Positions 21,492 to 30,653 of a stretch of DNA of 64,000 bases are shown in pieces. This DNA is from Rhodoferax sp. GTDB lineage: Bacteria > Pseudomonadota > Gammaproteobacteria > Burkholderiales > Burkholderiaceae_C. The notes under the pieces are model-generated. The model saw nothing but the letters and a program-made list of their open reading frames with translations. It was not told the DNA's origin and did not search any database. Each line of letters opens with the position of its first letter. The stretch's first letter is position 1. The stretch covers positions 277,561 through 341,560 of the forward strand of contig JACKLK010000006.1 in the NCBI GenBank assembly GCA_024236015.1, in the 5' to 3' direction. The translations under genes and the position numbers were made by a program.

Positions 21492-22746
21492 TGCGTCACA
21501 CCGGGGGCGGCCGGGCCAGGTCGCCTTCGTTCTCAAGGGGTATCCGCGCCTGTCGGAAACCTTCATTGCCCAGGAGATCGCGGCGCTTGAGCAGCGCGGG
21601 TTGCCGATCCTGATCGCGTCCCTGCGCCATCCGACGGACTCCCAGGTCCACCCGATCCACGCCAGCATCCGTGCGCCGGTGCTGTACCTGCCGGAATACC
21701 TGCGCGACGAGCCGATGCGGGTGCTGCGTGCGTGGTGGCGGGTGCGCCGCAAGCCCGGGTATGCGCAGGCCTGGCGCGACTGGCTGCGCGACCTGTGGCG
21801 CGACCGCACGGCCAATCGCATCCGGCGCTTCGGCCAGGCGCTGGTGCTGGCGGCCGAATTGCCGCACGACGTGGTTCGGGTGCACGCCCATTTCCTGCAC
21901 ACGCCGGCGTCGGTCGTGCGGTATTGCGCCACCATCCGCGGCCTGCCCTGGTCCGGGTCGGCCCATGCCAAGGACATCTGGACCTCGCCGCAATGGGAGT
22001 TGCGCGAAAAGCTGGCGTCCTGCGACTGGCTGGTCACCTGCACCGCGACCAATCGCGACTATCTGGCCGGCCTGGCGCCGCCCGGGCGCGTCGAGCTCGT
22101 CTACCACGGGCTGGACCTGGATCGCTTCGCCGCACCGGCCGGAACGCGCAAGCCACGCGACGGCAGCGCCGCCGACGATCCGGTGACGGTGTTGTCGGTC
22201 GGTCGCCTGGTCGAGAAAAAGGGCACCGACATCCTGCTCGAGGCCCTGGCCTTGTTGCCCGAGGACCTGCATTGGCGGCTGGTGCATGTCGGCGGCGGGC
22301 CGCTGCGCCAGGCGCTGCAGCAACAGGCCGCCGACCTGGGGCTGCGCGAGCGCATCACCTGGCACGGCGCGATGGCGCAGGGCGAGTTGCTCACGCTGTA
22401 CCAGGGCGCCGACCTGTTCGCGCTGGCCAGCCGGATCGCCCAGGATGGCGACCGCGACGGCCTGCCCAATGTGTTGATGGAGGCACAGAGCCAGGGCGTG
22501 CCGGTGGTCGCCACCGACGTGTCCGCCATCCATGAACTCATCATCGACGGCGAGACCGGCCTGATGGTGCCGCCGCAGGATCCGCAGGCGCTGGCCCGCG
22601 CCTTGCAGGAGCTGATACGCGACCCGGCGCGTCGGCGCGCGCTGGCCGAGGCGGGCCAGGCCCGCGTCAACGCGGAGTTCGGCCTGCAGGGCAACCTGGA
22701 CCGGCTCGCGGCCAAGTTCGGCCTGCCGGCGCGCGCCGGGAACTGA
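21484..22746 (+). CDS. family 4 glycosyltransferase
   Basis: GT-B enzyme of the GT4 type, about 420 residues. The acceptor half begins VAFVLKGYPRLSETFI, and the donor half contains TVLSVGRLVEKKGTDILLEA and the EX7E-type region DGLPNVLMEAQSQGVPVVATD. The start is taken as TTG at 21484, which overlaps the end of the preceding gene by 8 bp; an ATG at 21382 would add residues unlike the family. Probable partner of the neighbouring transferases in building one glycan. Confidence 0.85.
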   Translation: MADASHRGRPGQVAFVLKGYPRLSETFIAQEIAALEQRGLPILIASLRHPTDSQVHPIHASIRAPVLYLPEYLRDEPMRVLRAWWRVRRKPGYAQAWRDWLRDLWRDRTANRIRRFGQALVLAAELPHDVVRVHAHFLHTPASVVRYCATIRGLPWSGSAHAKDIWTSPQWELREKLASCDWLVTCTATNRDYLAGLAPPGRVELVYHGLDLDRFAAPAGTRKPRDGSAADDPVTVLSVGRLVEKKGTDILLEALALLPEDLHWRLVHVGGGPLRQALQQQAADLGLRERITWHGAMAQGELLTLYQGADLFALASRIAQDGDRDGLPNVLMEAQSQGVPVVATDVSAIHELIIDGETGLMVPPQDPQALARALQELIRDPARRRALAEAGQARVNAEFGLQGNLDRLAAKFGLPARAGN

Positions 22747-22755
22747 GTCCCGCGC

Positions 22756-24645
22756 TCAGTGCGCCGCGGCGATGCCGCCGATGGCGCCGGTCTGCTCCAG
22801 CCCTGCAATACACAACATCCGGTGCAGCAGGCTGCTGCCCAGGTAGGCCGGATCCACCCGCGCCGCATCGAGCAGCCGCGCCGTGTCCACGCGTTGCGGC
22901 AACACCCTGGAGGCTGCGATCAGTTCCAGGACCTGGTCGCGATGGTTGTGCAGGAATCGGTGGTAGACCCAGCGGAATCCCTGCTTGTCGCGGCGCCACT
23001 GGGTCGGCAGCGGCACGGGGAACGCGCCGCGCAGCAGCGGCTTGTTCCACGGCCCGCAAAAACCGTTGCGGTAGCCGCTGGCCATGAACGGCGCCAGCCG
23101 CCAGTCCAGCAGCGGGCTGCGGTTCTCGATGCCCGACATCATGGCGTTGCGGTCGTTCTGCCACAACCATTCATGCAGCCGGCCCTTGCCGGCGTCGAGC
23201 ACCAGGGCCTCGGCCAGGCTGCCACGGAATGACGCCAGCAGGTCACGCTCCGGCGCATCGCGCACGTCCGCATGCACGAATGCGTCCAGGTCCGCGGGAT
23301 CCTCGGCATTGCGGCTCAGCCCGCTGGCCCGCACGGGCGGCACGTGGCCGGGCGCCATCGCGTGCAGCGCGCGCGCGATGATGTCGCGCAGGCGCGGATC
23401 GTCGGCGTTGTCGGCCTGTACCCGGGCGATCCAGTCGGCGTCGCCGGCGCGCAAGGCCTCGTGGGCGGCGAAGCGGAAATACCGATCCCAGTACCCGGCG
23501 AACACCTCGTCGCCGCCGGTGCCGTCCAGCACCACGGGCACGTCGTGGCTGGCGATGTGGGCATAGAGCTGGGGCATCGCCAGTGCATTGCCGATGAACG
23601 GGAACGGCTTTCCCTGATGCCGGCAGACCGCCAGGAAACTGTCCATGCCGGCCTGTCCGTAATCCAGCGGCAATCGGACCGCGTGCAGCCCGAGTTGTTC
23701 GATGCAGGCGCTGGCGAAACGCGCATCGTCGCTCTTGCCGGCGTCGCCGGTGAAGCAGGTCACCTGTTCGGTCAGGCCCTGGTCGGCCAGCACCGACAGG
23801 ATCAGCGAACTGTCGACGCCGCCCGACAGCAGCAGGCCGACCTTGCGATCGGCGACCAGGCGGGCACAGACCGCATCGCGCAGCAGCTCCGGCAGCTGTC
23901 CGGGATCGCGGTCCCCGTGGGCGACGTGGGTCGCCAGGTCGAAGTAGGGCTGTTCGTTGCAGCTCCAGCTGCGCAGATCCAGTTCCATCGCGCTGCCGGC
24001 GCGCACCTGCCGTATGCCTTGCAGGTGGGTCGTGCCGTCGGCATGCGGGAACGCCCAGCCATCGCGCAGGAAGTTGTCCAGGTCGGCCGCGACCATGCCC
24101 GGGCGTCGGCCCAGGTAATGCAGCAGCGGGCCGATCTCGGATGCCATGCACAGGGTCTGTGCATCCCGGTAGTAGAACAGCGGCTTCTTGCCGTACCGGT
24201 CGCGCGCGGCGGTCAGCCGGTGACGCTCGGCGTCGAGCAGGCACAGGGCCCACATGCCATTGGCCTGGTTCAGGCCTTGCACGCCGTCCTGCGCGAGCAG
24301 GCGCAGCAGCACTTCGGTGTCGCCCTCGGTGTCGAACGTGGCACCGCGGCGGGCCAGCGCCGTGCGCAAGGCGCGGAAGTTGTAGATCTCGCCGTTGTAG
24401 ACCAGCGTGTGCTGGCCGCGCCGGAACGGCTGGTCGGACCGCGCCACCGGATCCAGGATGGACAAGCGGGTGTGGCCCAGGAAGCCCGAAACCGGCATCG
24501 GGCCGTCGACCGTCGGCACCTGCCATTCGAAGCGCTCGTGCCCGCGTCCGTCGGGCCCGCGATGGTGCAGCCGCGCGGTGGCGGCTTGGGCGCGAACCGG
24601 GTCGACGGTACGACCGCGTTCGAGAACCAGAAAGATGCCGCACAT
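22756..24645 (-). CDS. asnB: asparagine synthase-like glutamine amidotransferase
   Basis: 629 residues beginning MCGIFLVLERG, so Cys2 is the glutaminase nucleophile. The synthetase half has the ATP loop LLLSGGVDSSL and GTGGDEVFAGY. AsnB makes asparagine from aspartate and glutamine, but relatives in polysaccharide clusters amidate sugars or peptides; its position among four glycosyltransferases, on the opposite strand, favours that second reading. The length is also close to the exosortase-associated amidotransferases, though no exosortase or PEP-CTERM gene is present. The gene symbol is for the family, not a proven role. Confidence 0.82.
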   Translation of the reverse strand: MCGIFLVLERGRTVDPVRAQAATARLHHRGPDGRGHERFEWQVPTVDGPMPVSGFLGHTRLSILDPVARSDQPFRRGQHTLVYNGEIYNFRALRTALARRGATFDTEGDTEVLLRLLAQDGVQGLNQANGMWALCLLDAERHRLTAARDRYGKKPLFYYRDAQTLCMASEIGPLLHYLGRRPGMVAADLDNFLRDGWAFPHADGTTHLQGIRQVRAGSAMELDLRSWSCNEQPYFDLATHVAHGDRDPGQLPELLRDAVCARLVADRKVGLLLSGGVDSSLILSVLADQGLTEQVTCFTGDAGKSDDARFASACIEQLGLHAVRLPLDYGQAGMDSFLAVCRHQGKPFPFIGNALAMPQLYAHIASHDVPVVLDGTGGDEVFAGYWDRYFRFAAHEALRAGDADWIARVQADNADDPRLRDIIARALHAMAPGHVPPVRASGLSRNAEDPADLDAFVHADVRDAPERDLLASFRGSLAEALVLDAGKGRLHEWLWQNDRNAMMSGIENRSPLLDWRLAPFMASGYRNGFCGPWNKPLLRGAFPVPLPTQWRRDKQGFRWVYHRFLHNHRDQVLELIAASRVLPQRVDTARLLDAARVDPAYLGSSLLHRMLCIAGLEQTGAIGGIAAAH

Positions 24646-24784
24646 GGGAGGAGCGCCGGTGATGGGGGCAGAAGAGGGTGTGTCGCGCCAGCGAGCGGCG
24701 CCGATGGCCGGTGACGCCCGCGGGTGCTTCCGGCGGCGCCATTGTACGGGCCGCCAGTGCGCGGGCCGGCTCCTACAATGCCGC

Positions 24785-25999
24785 ATGCGCATCGCCTTCT
24801 ACGCGCCGCTGAAGGCGCCGACACACCCCACGGCGTCCGGCGACCGCCGGGTGGCGCGGCTGTTGATGGACGCGTTGCGGCTGGCGGGGCACAGCGTCGA
24901 ACTGGTGTCCGAGCTGCGCAGCTTCGACGGTGCGGGTGACCCCGCGCGGCAGCAGGCCTTGCGCCAGGCCGGCCACGATGCCGCCCAAGCCTTGATCGCG
25001 CGTTGGCGTGACGGTGGCGAGCGCGAAACACGTCCCGATGTCTGGTTCACCTACCACCTGTATTACAAGGCGCCGGACTGGCTGGGGCCTGCGGTGTGTG
25101 CCGCCCTGGGCCTGCCCTACGTGGTTGCCGAGGCGTCCCATGCGTCCAAGCGCCTGAGCGGGCCGTGGGCCATGGGCGAGGCCGCGGTGCTCGAGGCCCT
25201 GCAGCAGGCCGACCTGCTGTTGTGCCCGACCGCCCACGACGTCGACGGCCTGCGCCAGGCCGCACCCGCATCGGCCCGGATCGAACGCCTGCCGCCTTTC
25301 CTCGATCCGGCTCCGTACCGGCGCGCGGCCCGCAAGCGCGGCCTGGTACGGGCCCGCCTGCGCGCCGCCCGGGCCCTACCGGACGACCAGCCGTGGATGG
25401 TCGTGGCGGCGATGATGCGCCCCGGCGACAAGCTGGCGTCTTATGGCGTACTGGCCCAGACCCTGGCCTTGTTGCGCGATCTGCCCTGGCAACTCCTGGT
25501 GGCCGGTGACGGCACGGCACGCGCCCAGGTCGAGGCGCTGCTGACCGATGCGGCGCCCGGCCGGGTCCATTTCCTGGGCGCCTGTGACGCGCGTGGGATG
25601 GCGGCGGCGTATGCCGCCGCCGACCTGTGCATCTGGCCGGCGGTCAACGAGGCCTACGGCATGGCCATGCTCGAGGCCCAGGCGGCCGGGACGGCGGTCG
25701 TGTCGTGTGCCACGCGCGGCGTGCCGGACGTGGTGTTGCATGGTGTGACCGGGCTGCTGGCCGAGTCCACGGCCGCGCCCCCCCTGGCCTTGTGCGCGCG
25801 CAGGCTGCTGACGGATGCGGCCCTGTGCGCGGCGATGGGGCGTGCCGCGGCCCGGTGCGTCGACGAACAGCGCAGCCTGGCGCAGGCGGCGGCGCGTCTG
25901 CGGCTGCTGCTCGGCCCCTGGGAGCGTACCGGCGCCGGAGCCGTTCACGACGGTGCCAGCAACCGCGGCGATGCGGATGCGCGGGTGACACATCCATGA
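24785..25999 (+). CDS. glycosyltransferase, GT4-like
   Basis: 404 residues, MRIAFYAPLKAPTHPTASGD at the start, typical of GT-B enzymes. The donor domain has WQLLVAGDGTARAQV and the NEAYGMAMLEAQAAGTAVV stretch with the conserved glutamates. It has no Shine-Dalgarno; TACAAT ends 5 nt before the ATG, suggesting a leaderless message. It diverges from the asnB-like gene and heads a tightly packed run with the phosphatase (4-bp overlap), another transferase (4-bp overlap) and a deacetylase (10-bp gap). Confidence 0.85.
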   Translation: MRIAFYAPLKAPTHPTASGDRRVARLLMDALRLAGHSVELVSELRSFDGAGDPARQQALRQAGHDAAQALIARWRDGGERETRPDVWFTYHLYYKAPDWLGPAVCAALGLPYVVAEASHASKRLSGPWAMGEAAVLEALQQADLLLCPTAHDVDGLRQAAPASARIERLPPFLDPAPYRRAARKRGLVRARLRAARALPDDQPWMVVAAMMRPGDKLASYGVLAQTLALLRDLPWQLLVAGDGTARAQVEALLTDAAPGRVHFLGACDARGMAAAYAAADLCIWPAVNEAYGMAMLEAQAAGTAVVSCATRGVPDVVLHGVTGLLAESTAAPPLALCARRLLTDAALCAAMGRAAARCVDEQRSLAQAAARLRLLLGPWERTGAGAVHDGASNRGDADARVTHP

Positions 26000-26607
26000 C
26001 CGTCACATTGGCGCTGTTGCGCCACGCCGAGACGCCGTGGAGCCGCGACAAGCAGGTGCAGGGCCGTACCGATATCGGGTTGACGGAGCAGGCGCGCGCC
26101 GCCTTGTCCCGGCTTGCCGTGCCGGACCCCTGTGCCGCCATGCCGGTGTTCAGCAGCCCGCTGCAGCGCTGCACCCAGACCGCGGCGCAGCTGGGGCTGG
26201 TACCCACCGTGGAGCCACGCCTGATCGAGATGGCCTGGGGCCGATGGGAAGGCCGGCGGCTGGTCGACCTGCGTGCCGAACTGGGGGAGGCCATGGCCGA
26301 GAACGAGGCGCGTGGCTGGGATTTCATGGCCCCCGACGGCGAGAGTCCGCGCCAGGTCTGGCAACGCGTGCGACCGTGGCTGCGCGAACGCGCCCTGGCC
26401 GGAGCGTCGACGCTGGCGATCACGCACCGCGGCGTGATGCGCGTCGTGTTCGCGCAGGCCACCGGCTGGGACATGCTGGGCAAGCCACCGGCGCGGCTGG
26501 ACTGGAATGCGCTGCAGCTGTTCACGCTGGATGCGCACGGCATGCCACGGGTGCAGCGACTGAATCTGCCACTGGACGCGCTCGCCGATCCGGGCCTGCG
26601 TCCATGA
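25996..26607 (+). CDS. histidine phosphatase (phosphoglycerate mutase-like)
   Basis: 203 residues with LLRHAETPWS, the RHG-type motif carrying Ala in place of Gly, and the second catalytic histidine in AITHRGVMRVV. Enzymes of this group remove phosphate from small metabolites, sugar phosphates or proteins. The start ATG overlaps the stop of the preceding glycosyltransferase (ATGA) and its own stop overlaps the next start in the same way. In this setting a sugar-phosphate or nucleotide-sugar precursor is the likely substrate, by inference. Confidence 0.88.
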   Translation: MTVTLALLRHAETPWSRDKQVQGRTDIGLTEQARAALSRLAVPDPCAAMPVFSSPLQRCTQTAAQLGLVPTVEPRLIEMAWGRWEGRRLVDLRAELGEAMAENEARGWDFMAPDGESPRQVWQRVRPWLRERALAGASTLAITHRGVMRVVFAQATGWDMLGKPPARLDWNALQLFTLDAHGMPRVQRLNLPLDALADPGLRP

Positions 26608-27785
26608 CGCAACTGCGCGCCCTGGTCTACGTCCAGCATCTGCTGGGCACCGGCCATCTCAAGCGTGCCATCCTGGTGTCCGATGCGATGGCGCGCGCGG
26701 GGCTGGAGGTGACGCTGGTCAGTGGCGGCCTGCCGGTACCCGGCCTGGAGCCGTCGCTGGCGCGCTGGGTGCAGTTGCCGCCCGTGGCGGCGGCCGACCT
26801 GGGTTTCAAGAACCTGGTCGACGAGTCCGGACGTCCGGTCGACGAAAGCCTCCGCCAGCGCCGGCGTGATGCCTTGCTGACCCTGTTGCGGGAGACCGGG
26901 CCGCAGCTGCTGCTGGTCGAGCTGTTTCCGTTCGGCCGCCGCCAGATGCGTTTCGAACTGCTGCCCTTGCTGGATGCCGCCCGGCAGGCGGCTGATCGCC
27001 CGTTGATCGTGTCCTCGGTGCGGGACGTGCTCGGCGGCGGGCAGAAGGATCCGCAGCGCCAGCAGCGCATGCTGGAGTTGTTCGACCGTTATTTCGACCA
27101 TGTGCTGGTGCATGCGGACCCATCCCTGGTGCCGTTCGAGCGCACCTTCACCCATGTGCCCGAACTCGGCGCGCGCCTGCACTACACCGGCTACGTGGTG
27201 GATCCCTTGCCCGACAGCGGCACAAGCGCGACCGCCCGACTCGGCCGTGGCGAGGTCCTGGTGTCCGCGGGCGGCGGGGCGGTCGGACAGGGGTTGCTGG
27301 AGACCGCCATTCGCGCACGCGGCTTGACCCGGCTGTCGGGGGAGCGCTGGCGCGTGCTGGCGGGCGCGGGTATCGGTGCGCCGGCGTTCGCCGAATTGGG
27401 TGCGTTGGCACGTGAGCTGCATGACGACGGTGTCGTGGTCGAGCGCAATCGGGCCGACTTCACGCAGTTGCTGCGCCGCTGCCGCGTGTCGGTCAGCCAG
27501 GCGGGCTACAACACGGTCATGGAGACGCTGCAGGCCGGGGCGCGGGCGGTGATGGTGCCGTTTGCCGGCGGTTCCGAGAGCGAGCAGACCCTGCGCGCCA
27601 GCGTGCTGGCCGAACGCGGCTGGATCGACATGGTGCCGGAGCATGCGTTGACGCCGGCCTCGCTGGCGCAGGCGATCGACCGTGCGGCCGACCGGGCAGC
27701 GACGGTGCCCGGGTCGTTGCGATTCGATGGCGCCGACGTGAGCGCCGCGCTGGTGCGGCGCTGGTTGTCGCAACACAAGGCATGA
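26604..27785 (+). CDS. GT-B glycosyltransferase, COG4671-like paralogue
   Basis: 393 residues with LGTGHLKRA near the N-terminus, GEVLVSAGGGAVGQG at the domain junction and QAGYNTVMETLQAGARAV at the donor site. The set mirrors the enzyme at 20265-21491, so the cluster carries two members of a rather uncommon family. The start overlaps the phosphatase by 4 bp. A predicted glycosyltransferase of unknown specificity. Confidence 0.83.
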   Translation: MTQLRALVYVQHLLGTGHLKRAILVSDAMARAGLEVTLVSGGLPVPGLEPSLARWVQLPPVAAADLGFKNLVDESGRPVDESLRQRRRDALLTLLRETGPQLLLVELFPFGRRQMRFELLPLLDAARQAADRPLIVSSVRDVLGGGQKDPQRQQRMLELFDRYFDHVLVHADPSLVPFERTFTHVPELGARLHYTGYVVDPLPDSGTSATARLGRGEVLVSAGGGAVGQGLLETAIRARGLTRLSGERWRVLAGAGIGAPAFAELGALARELHDDGVVVERNRADFTQLLRRCRVSVSQAGYNTVMETLQAGARAVMVPFAGGSESEQTLRASVLAERGWIDMVPEHALTPASLAQAIDRAADRAATVPGSLRFDGADVSAALVRRWLSQHKA

Positions 27786-27795
27786 GGGAGATGCA

Positions 27796-28566
27796 ATGAC
27801 ATCGGTGTGGGCGGAGTTGTTCGACGAGATCGCGCGCTGGCACGATGCCGGGCGCACGGTCGATTTCTGGTGGCGCGACGACGATGCCTGCCATGCCGAT
27901 CCGGCGCTGGACCGGCTGGTCGAGCTGTCGGCCGGCGCGCAGGTGCCACTGGCCCTGGCCGTGGTTGCACACCAGGTCGAAGCGTCGGTGCTGGCGCCGG
28001 ATGCCCGCTGGGTCCGCATCCTGCAGCACGGAACCGACCACGTGCGGCGCAACGGCGCCGGCGAGAAGAAGACGGAGTTCCCCGCGTCCGAGCCGGTGGC
28101 CGATGCATTGCAGCGCCTGCGCCTGGCCCGTGCGCAGATTGCCGGGCCGGTCACGTTGCCGGTGCTGGTACCCCCGTGGAACCGCATCGGATCGGTCGCG
28201 TTGCTGGATCGGCTGGCGGGCGCGGGTTATCGTGGCCTGAGCCGGTTCGGTGCCCGCAAGGCGGGGGCGCCGATATCCGGGCTGGTGCAGGTCAACACCC
28301 ACGTGGACATCATCGACTGGCGCGGTTCGCGTGGGTTCGTCGGCGAGGCGTCGGCCTTGCGTGCCGCCACGGCCCATCTGCAGGCCCGCCGCGAAGGGCG
28401 GGCCGACCCGGGCGAGCCCACCGGGATCCTGAGCCATCACCTGGTGCACGACGAGGCCAGCTGGCGGTTCCTGGCACAGTTGTTCGAACGCACGCGGAGC
28501 CACGCAGGCGTGGCGTGGCTGGACGCGCAAGCCGTGTTCGGATGCCGCTGCGAGGGGGCGGCCTGA
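27796..28566 (+). CDS. polysaccharide deacetylase-like protein
   Basis: 256 residues, NodB-fold relative. FWWRDDDACHAD supplies the Asp-Asp pair and HGTDHVRRN a histidine motif resembling the HxxxH metal site; the C-terminal ILSHHLVHDEASW provides the later His. There is no signal peptide, so it would act in the cytoplasm, unlike secreted chitooligosaccharide deacetylases. GAGGGAG at 27783 is the ribosome site. Last gene of the glycan run before a 191-bp gap that contains a TATACT -10-like hexamer at 28626-28631. Confidence 0.78.
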   Translation: MTSVWAELFDEIARWHDAGRTVDFWWRDDDACHADPALDRLVELSAGAQVPLALAVVAHQVEASVLAPDARWVRILQHGTDHVRRNGAGEKKTEFPASEPVADALQRLRLARAQIAGPVTLPVLVPPWNRIGSVALLDRLAGAGYRGLSRFGARKAGAPISGLVQVNTHVDIIDWRGSRGFVGEASALRAATAHLQARREGRADPGEPTGILSHHLVHDEASWRFLAQLFERTRSHAGVAWLDAQAVFGCRCEGAA

Positions 28567-28757
28567 TTGTTGTTTTCGACGTCAATCACGGGCAAATACC
28601 GGGGTATCGCGCAAGATCCATCTTCTATACTCATTGACGACTGTCGCGGGTGCGGGCGCCCATGGGCCTTGACGAGACGGCATCTGGTGTCGATGAGCTG
28701 GTTTTCGCAAGCACGCATGGATGGGACGGACGCAACGGGTGTCACACTCAACTGGAC

Positions 28758-30653
28758 ATGTCTAACGTAATAACGGTCAGGGACCTGAAGGTGTACCTGG
28801 ACGTCGACGCGGGCCTGGTCAAGGCGGTCGACGGCGTCTCGTTCCGGATCCCCGCCGGCCGCACGATGGCGCTGGTCGGTGAATCGGGGTCGGGCAAGTC
28901 GATCGTGGCGCAGTCCATCATGGGCATATTGCCCAAGGTGGCGCGCATCGAGCACGGCTCCATCGAATTGCGCGATCCGCGCGCGCCCGATACCGTGGTC
29001 GATATCGCCAGGCTGGACATGGCCAGCCAGCAGATGCGGGCCATCCGCGGCGGGACCATCTCCATCATCTTCCAGGAGCCGATGACGGCGCTGTCGCCGC
29101 TGCACACCATCGGCAACCAGATCGGCGAGGCACTGGCACTGCACCAGACGGGCATCGGCAAGTCCGAGCGCAGTGCCGCGGTGGTCGAGATGCTCCGTCT
29201 GGTCGGGTTTCCCGACCCGGTGCGCGCGGAGCACACCTATCCGTTCGAGTTGTCCGGCGGGCTGCGCCAGCGCGCGATGATCGCGATGGCCCTGGTGTGC
29301 CGGCCGGCCCTGCTGATCGCGGACGAACCCACGACGGCGCTGGACGTCACGATCCAGGCGCAGATCCTGCAGCTGATCAAGCAACTGCAGCGCGACCTGC
29401 ACATGGCGATGATGATGATCACCCACGACCTGGGCATCGTCGCCAATGTGGCCGACGAGGTGGTCGTGCTCTACCACGGCAAGGTGATGGAGGCCGGTAC
29501 CCTGGAGGACGTGTTCGAGGATCCGCGCCATCCCTATCTGAAGGCCTTGTTGCGCGCGGTGCCGCGTTTCAACATGGAGCCGGGCGAACGCCTGACGCCG
29601 ATCCGCGAGATCCAGGTCGGCAGCGGCGGCCACCTGACCCGGCCGCATGCGCATGGGCCGGCGGTGATCGATGCCTTGCAACCGATGTTGTCGGTGCGTA
29701 ACCTGTGCAAGCGGTTCCATACCCGCAAGACCTCGTTCTTCGGTGCCAAGCCCGGTGGCGAGACGATCGCGGTGGACGACGTGAGTTTCGACGTGGCGCC
29801 CGGCGAATGCCTGGGCCTGGTGGGCGAGTCCGGCTGCGGCAAGACCACCACGGCCAAGATGATCCTGCGCGCCGGCATGCCGGACAGCGGCGAGATCATC
29901 TTCAACGATCGTGGCCAGCCGCGTGACGTGCTCAAGCTCGAGGGCGCCGAACTGTTCGAATACCGTCGCCGGGTGCAGTTCGTGTTCCAGGATCCGTTCG
30001 GTTCGCTCAACCCGCGCATGACGGTGCACGACATCGTCAGCGAACCGCTGGTGATCCACGGCATCGGCGATGCGGACGAGCGCTTCGAGCGGGTCAAGGA
30101 GCTGATCGGCCTGGTCGGCCTGGACGTGCGGCACCTGCGGCGGTATCCCCACAGCTTCTCCGGTGGCCAGCGCCAGCGCATCGGGATCGCGCGTGCCCTG
30201 GCGCTGAGCCCGGACCTGCTGATCTGCGACGAGCCCGTGTCGGCGCTGGACGTGTCGGTGCAGGCCCAGGTGCTCAACCTGCTGCTCGACCTGGGCCAGG
30301 CGCGCAACCTGACCTATCTGTTCATCTCGCACAACCTGGCGGTGGTGCATTACATCGCCGACCGGATCGCCGTCATGTGTGCCGGGCGGCTGGTGGAGAT
30401 CGCCCCGTTCGACGAGTTGTTCGACCGTCCGCTGCATCCCTACACCCGCGCCTTGCTGGCCGCGGTGCCGGACCCCGATCTGGGCCGCAAGCTCGATTTC
30501 AATGCGCTGATGGAGGGCAAGGCGTCCATTCCGTCGGCCTGGCCGATGCCGTATCGCCTTGACGGATCGCAGCGCGTTGGCATGATCGATGTCGGCAACC
30601 AGCATTTCGTCCGCGCCCATGCGGATGTCGATTTTTCGGAGTTGAAGTCATGA
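28758..30653 (+). CDS. fused double ATPase of a peptide ABC importer
   Basis: 631 residues holding two oligopeptide-type ATPase domains, as in YejF or GsiA. Walker A motifs GESGSGKS and GESGCGKTT, signatures [10 protein letters not shown] and [12 protein letters not shown], and Walker [10 protein letters not shown] and CDEPVSALD are all intact, so both sites should hydrolyse ATP. The chosen ATG gives [19 protein letters not shown]; the frame stays open upstream to 28650. Its stop overlaps the binding-protein start by 4 bp. Confidence 0.93.
   Translation: MSNVITVRDLKVYLDVDAGLVKAVDGVSFRIPAGRTMALVGESGSGKSIVAQSIMGILPKVARIEHGSIELRDPRAPDTVVDIARLDMASQQMRAIRGGTISIIFQEPMTALSPLHTIGNQIGEALALHQTGIGKSERSAAVVEMLRLVGFPDPVRAEHTYPFELSGGLRQRAMIAMALVCRPALLIADEPTTALDVTIQAQILQLIKQLQRDLHMAMMMITHDLGIVANVADEVVVLYHGKVMEAGTLEDVFEDPRHPYLKALLRAVPRFNMEPGERLTPIREIQVGSGGHLTRPHAHGPAVIDALQPMLSVRNLCKRFHTRKTSFFGAKPGGETIAVDDVSFDVAPGECLGLVGESGCGKTTTAKMILRAGMPDSGEIIFNDRGQPRDVLKLEGAELFEYRRRVQFVFQDPFGSLNPRMTVHDIVSEPLVIHGIGDADERFERVKELIGLVGLDVRHLRRYPHSFSGGQRQRIGIARALALSPDLLICDEPVSALDVSVQAQVLNLLLDLGQARNLTYLFISHNLAVVHYIADRIAVMCAGRLVEIAPFDELFDRPLHPYTRALLAAVPDPDLGRKLDFNALMEGKASIPSAWPMPYRLDGSQRVGMIDVGNQHFVRAHADVDFSELKS

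Noticed and set aside
22756..24645. AsnB-like gene as part of an exosortase/PEP-CTERM system
   Set aside because: Length fits, but no exosortase, PEP-CTERM protein or PrsK/PrsR-type regulator lies in the window; kept only as an alternative.
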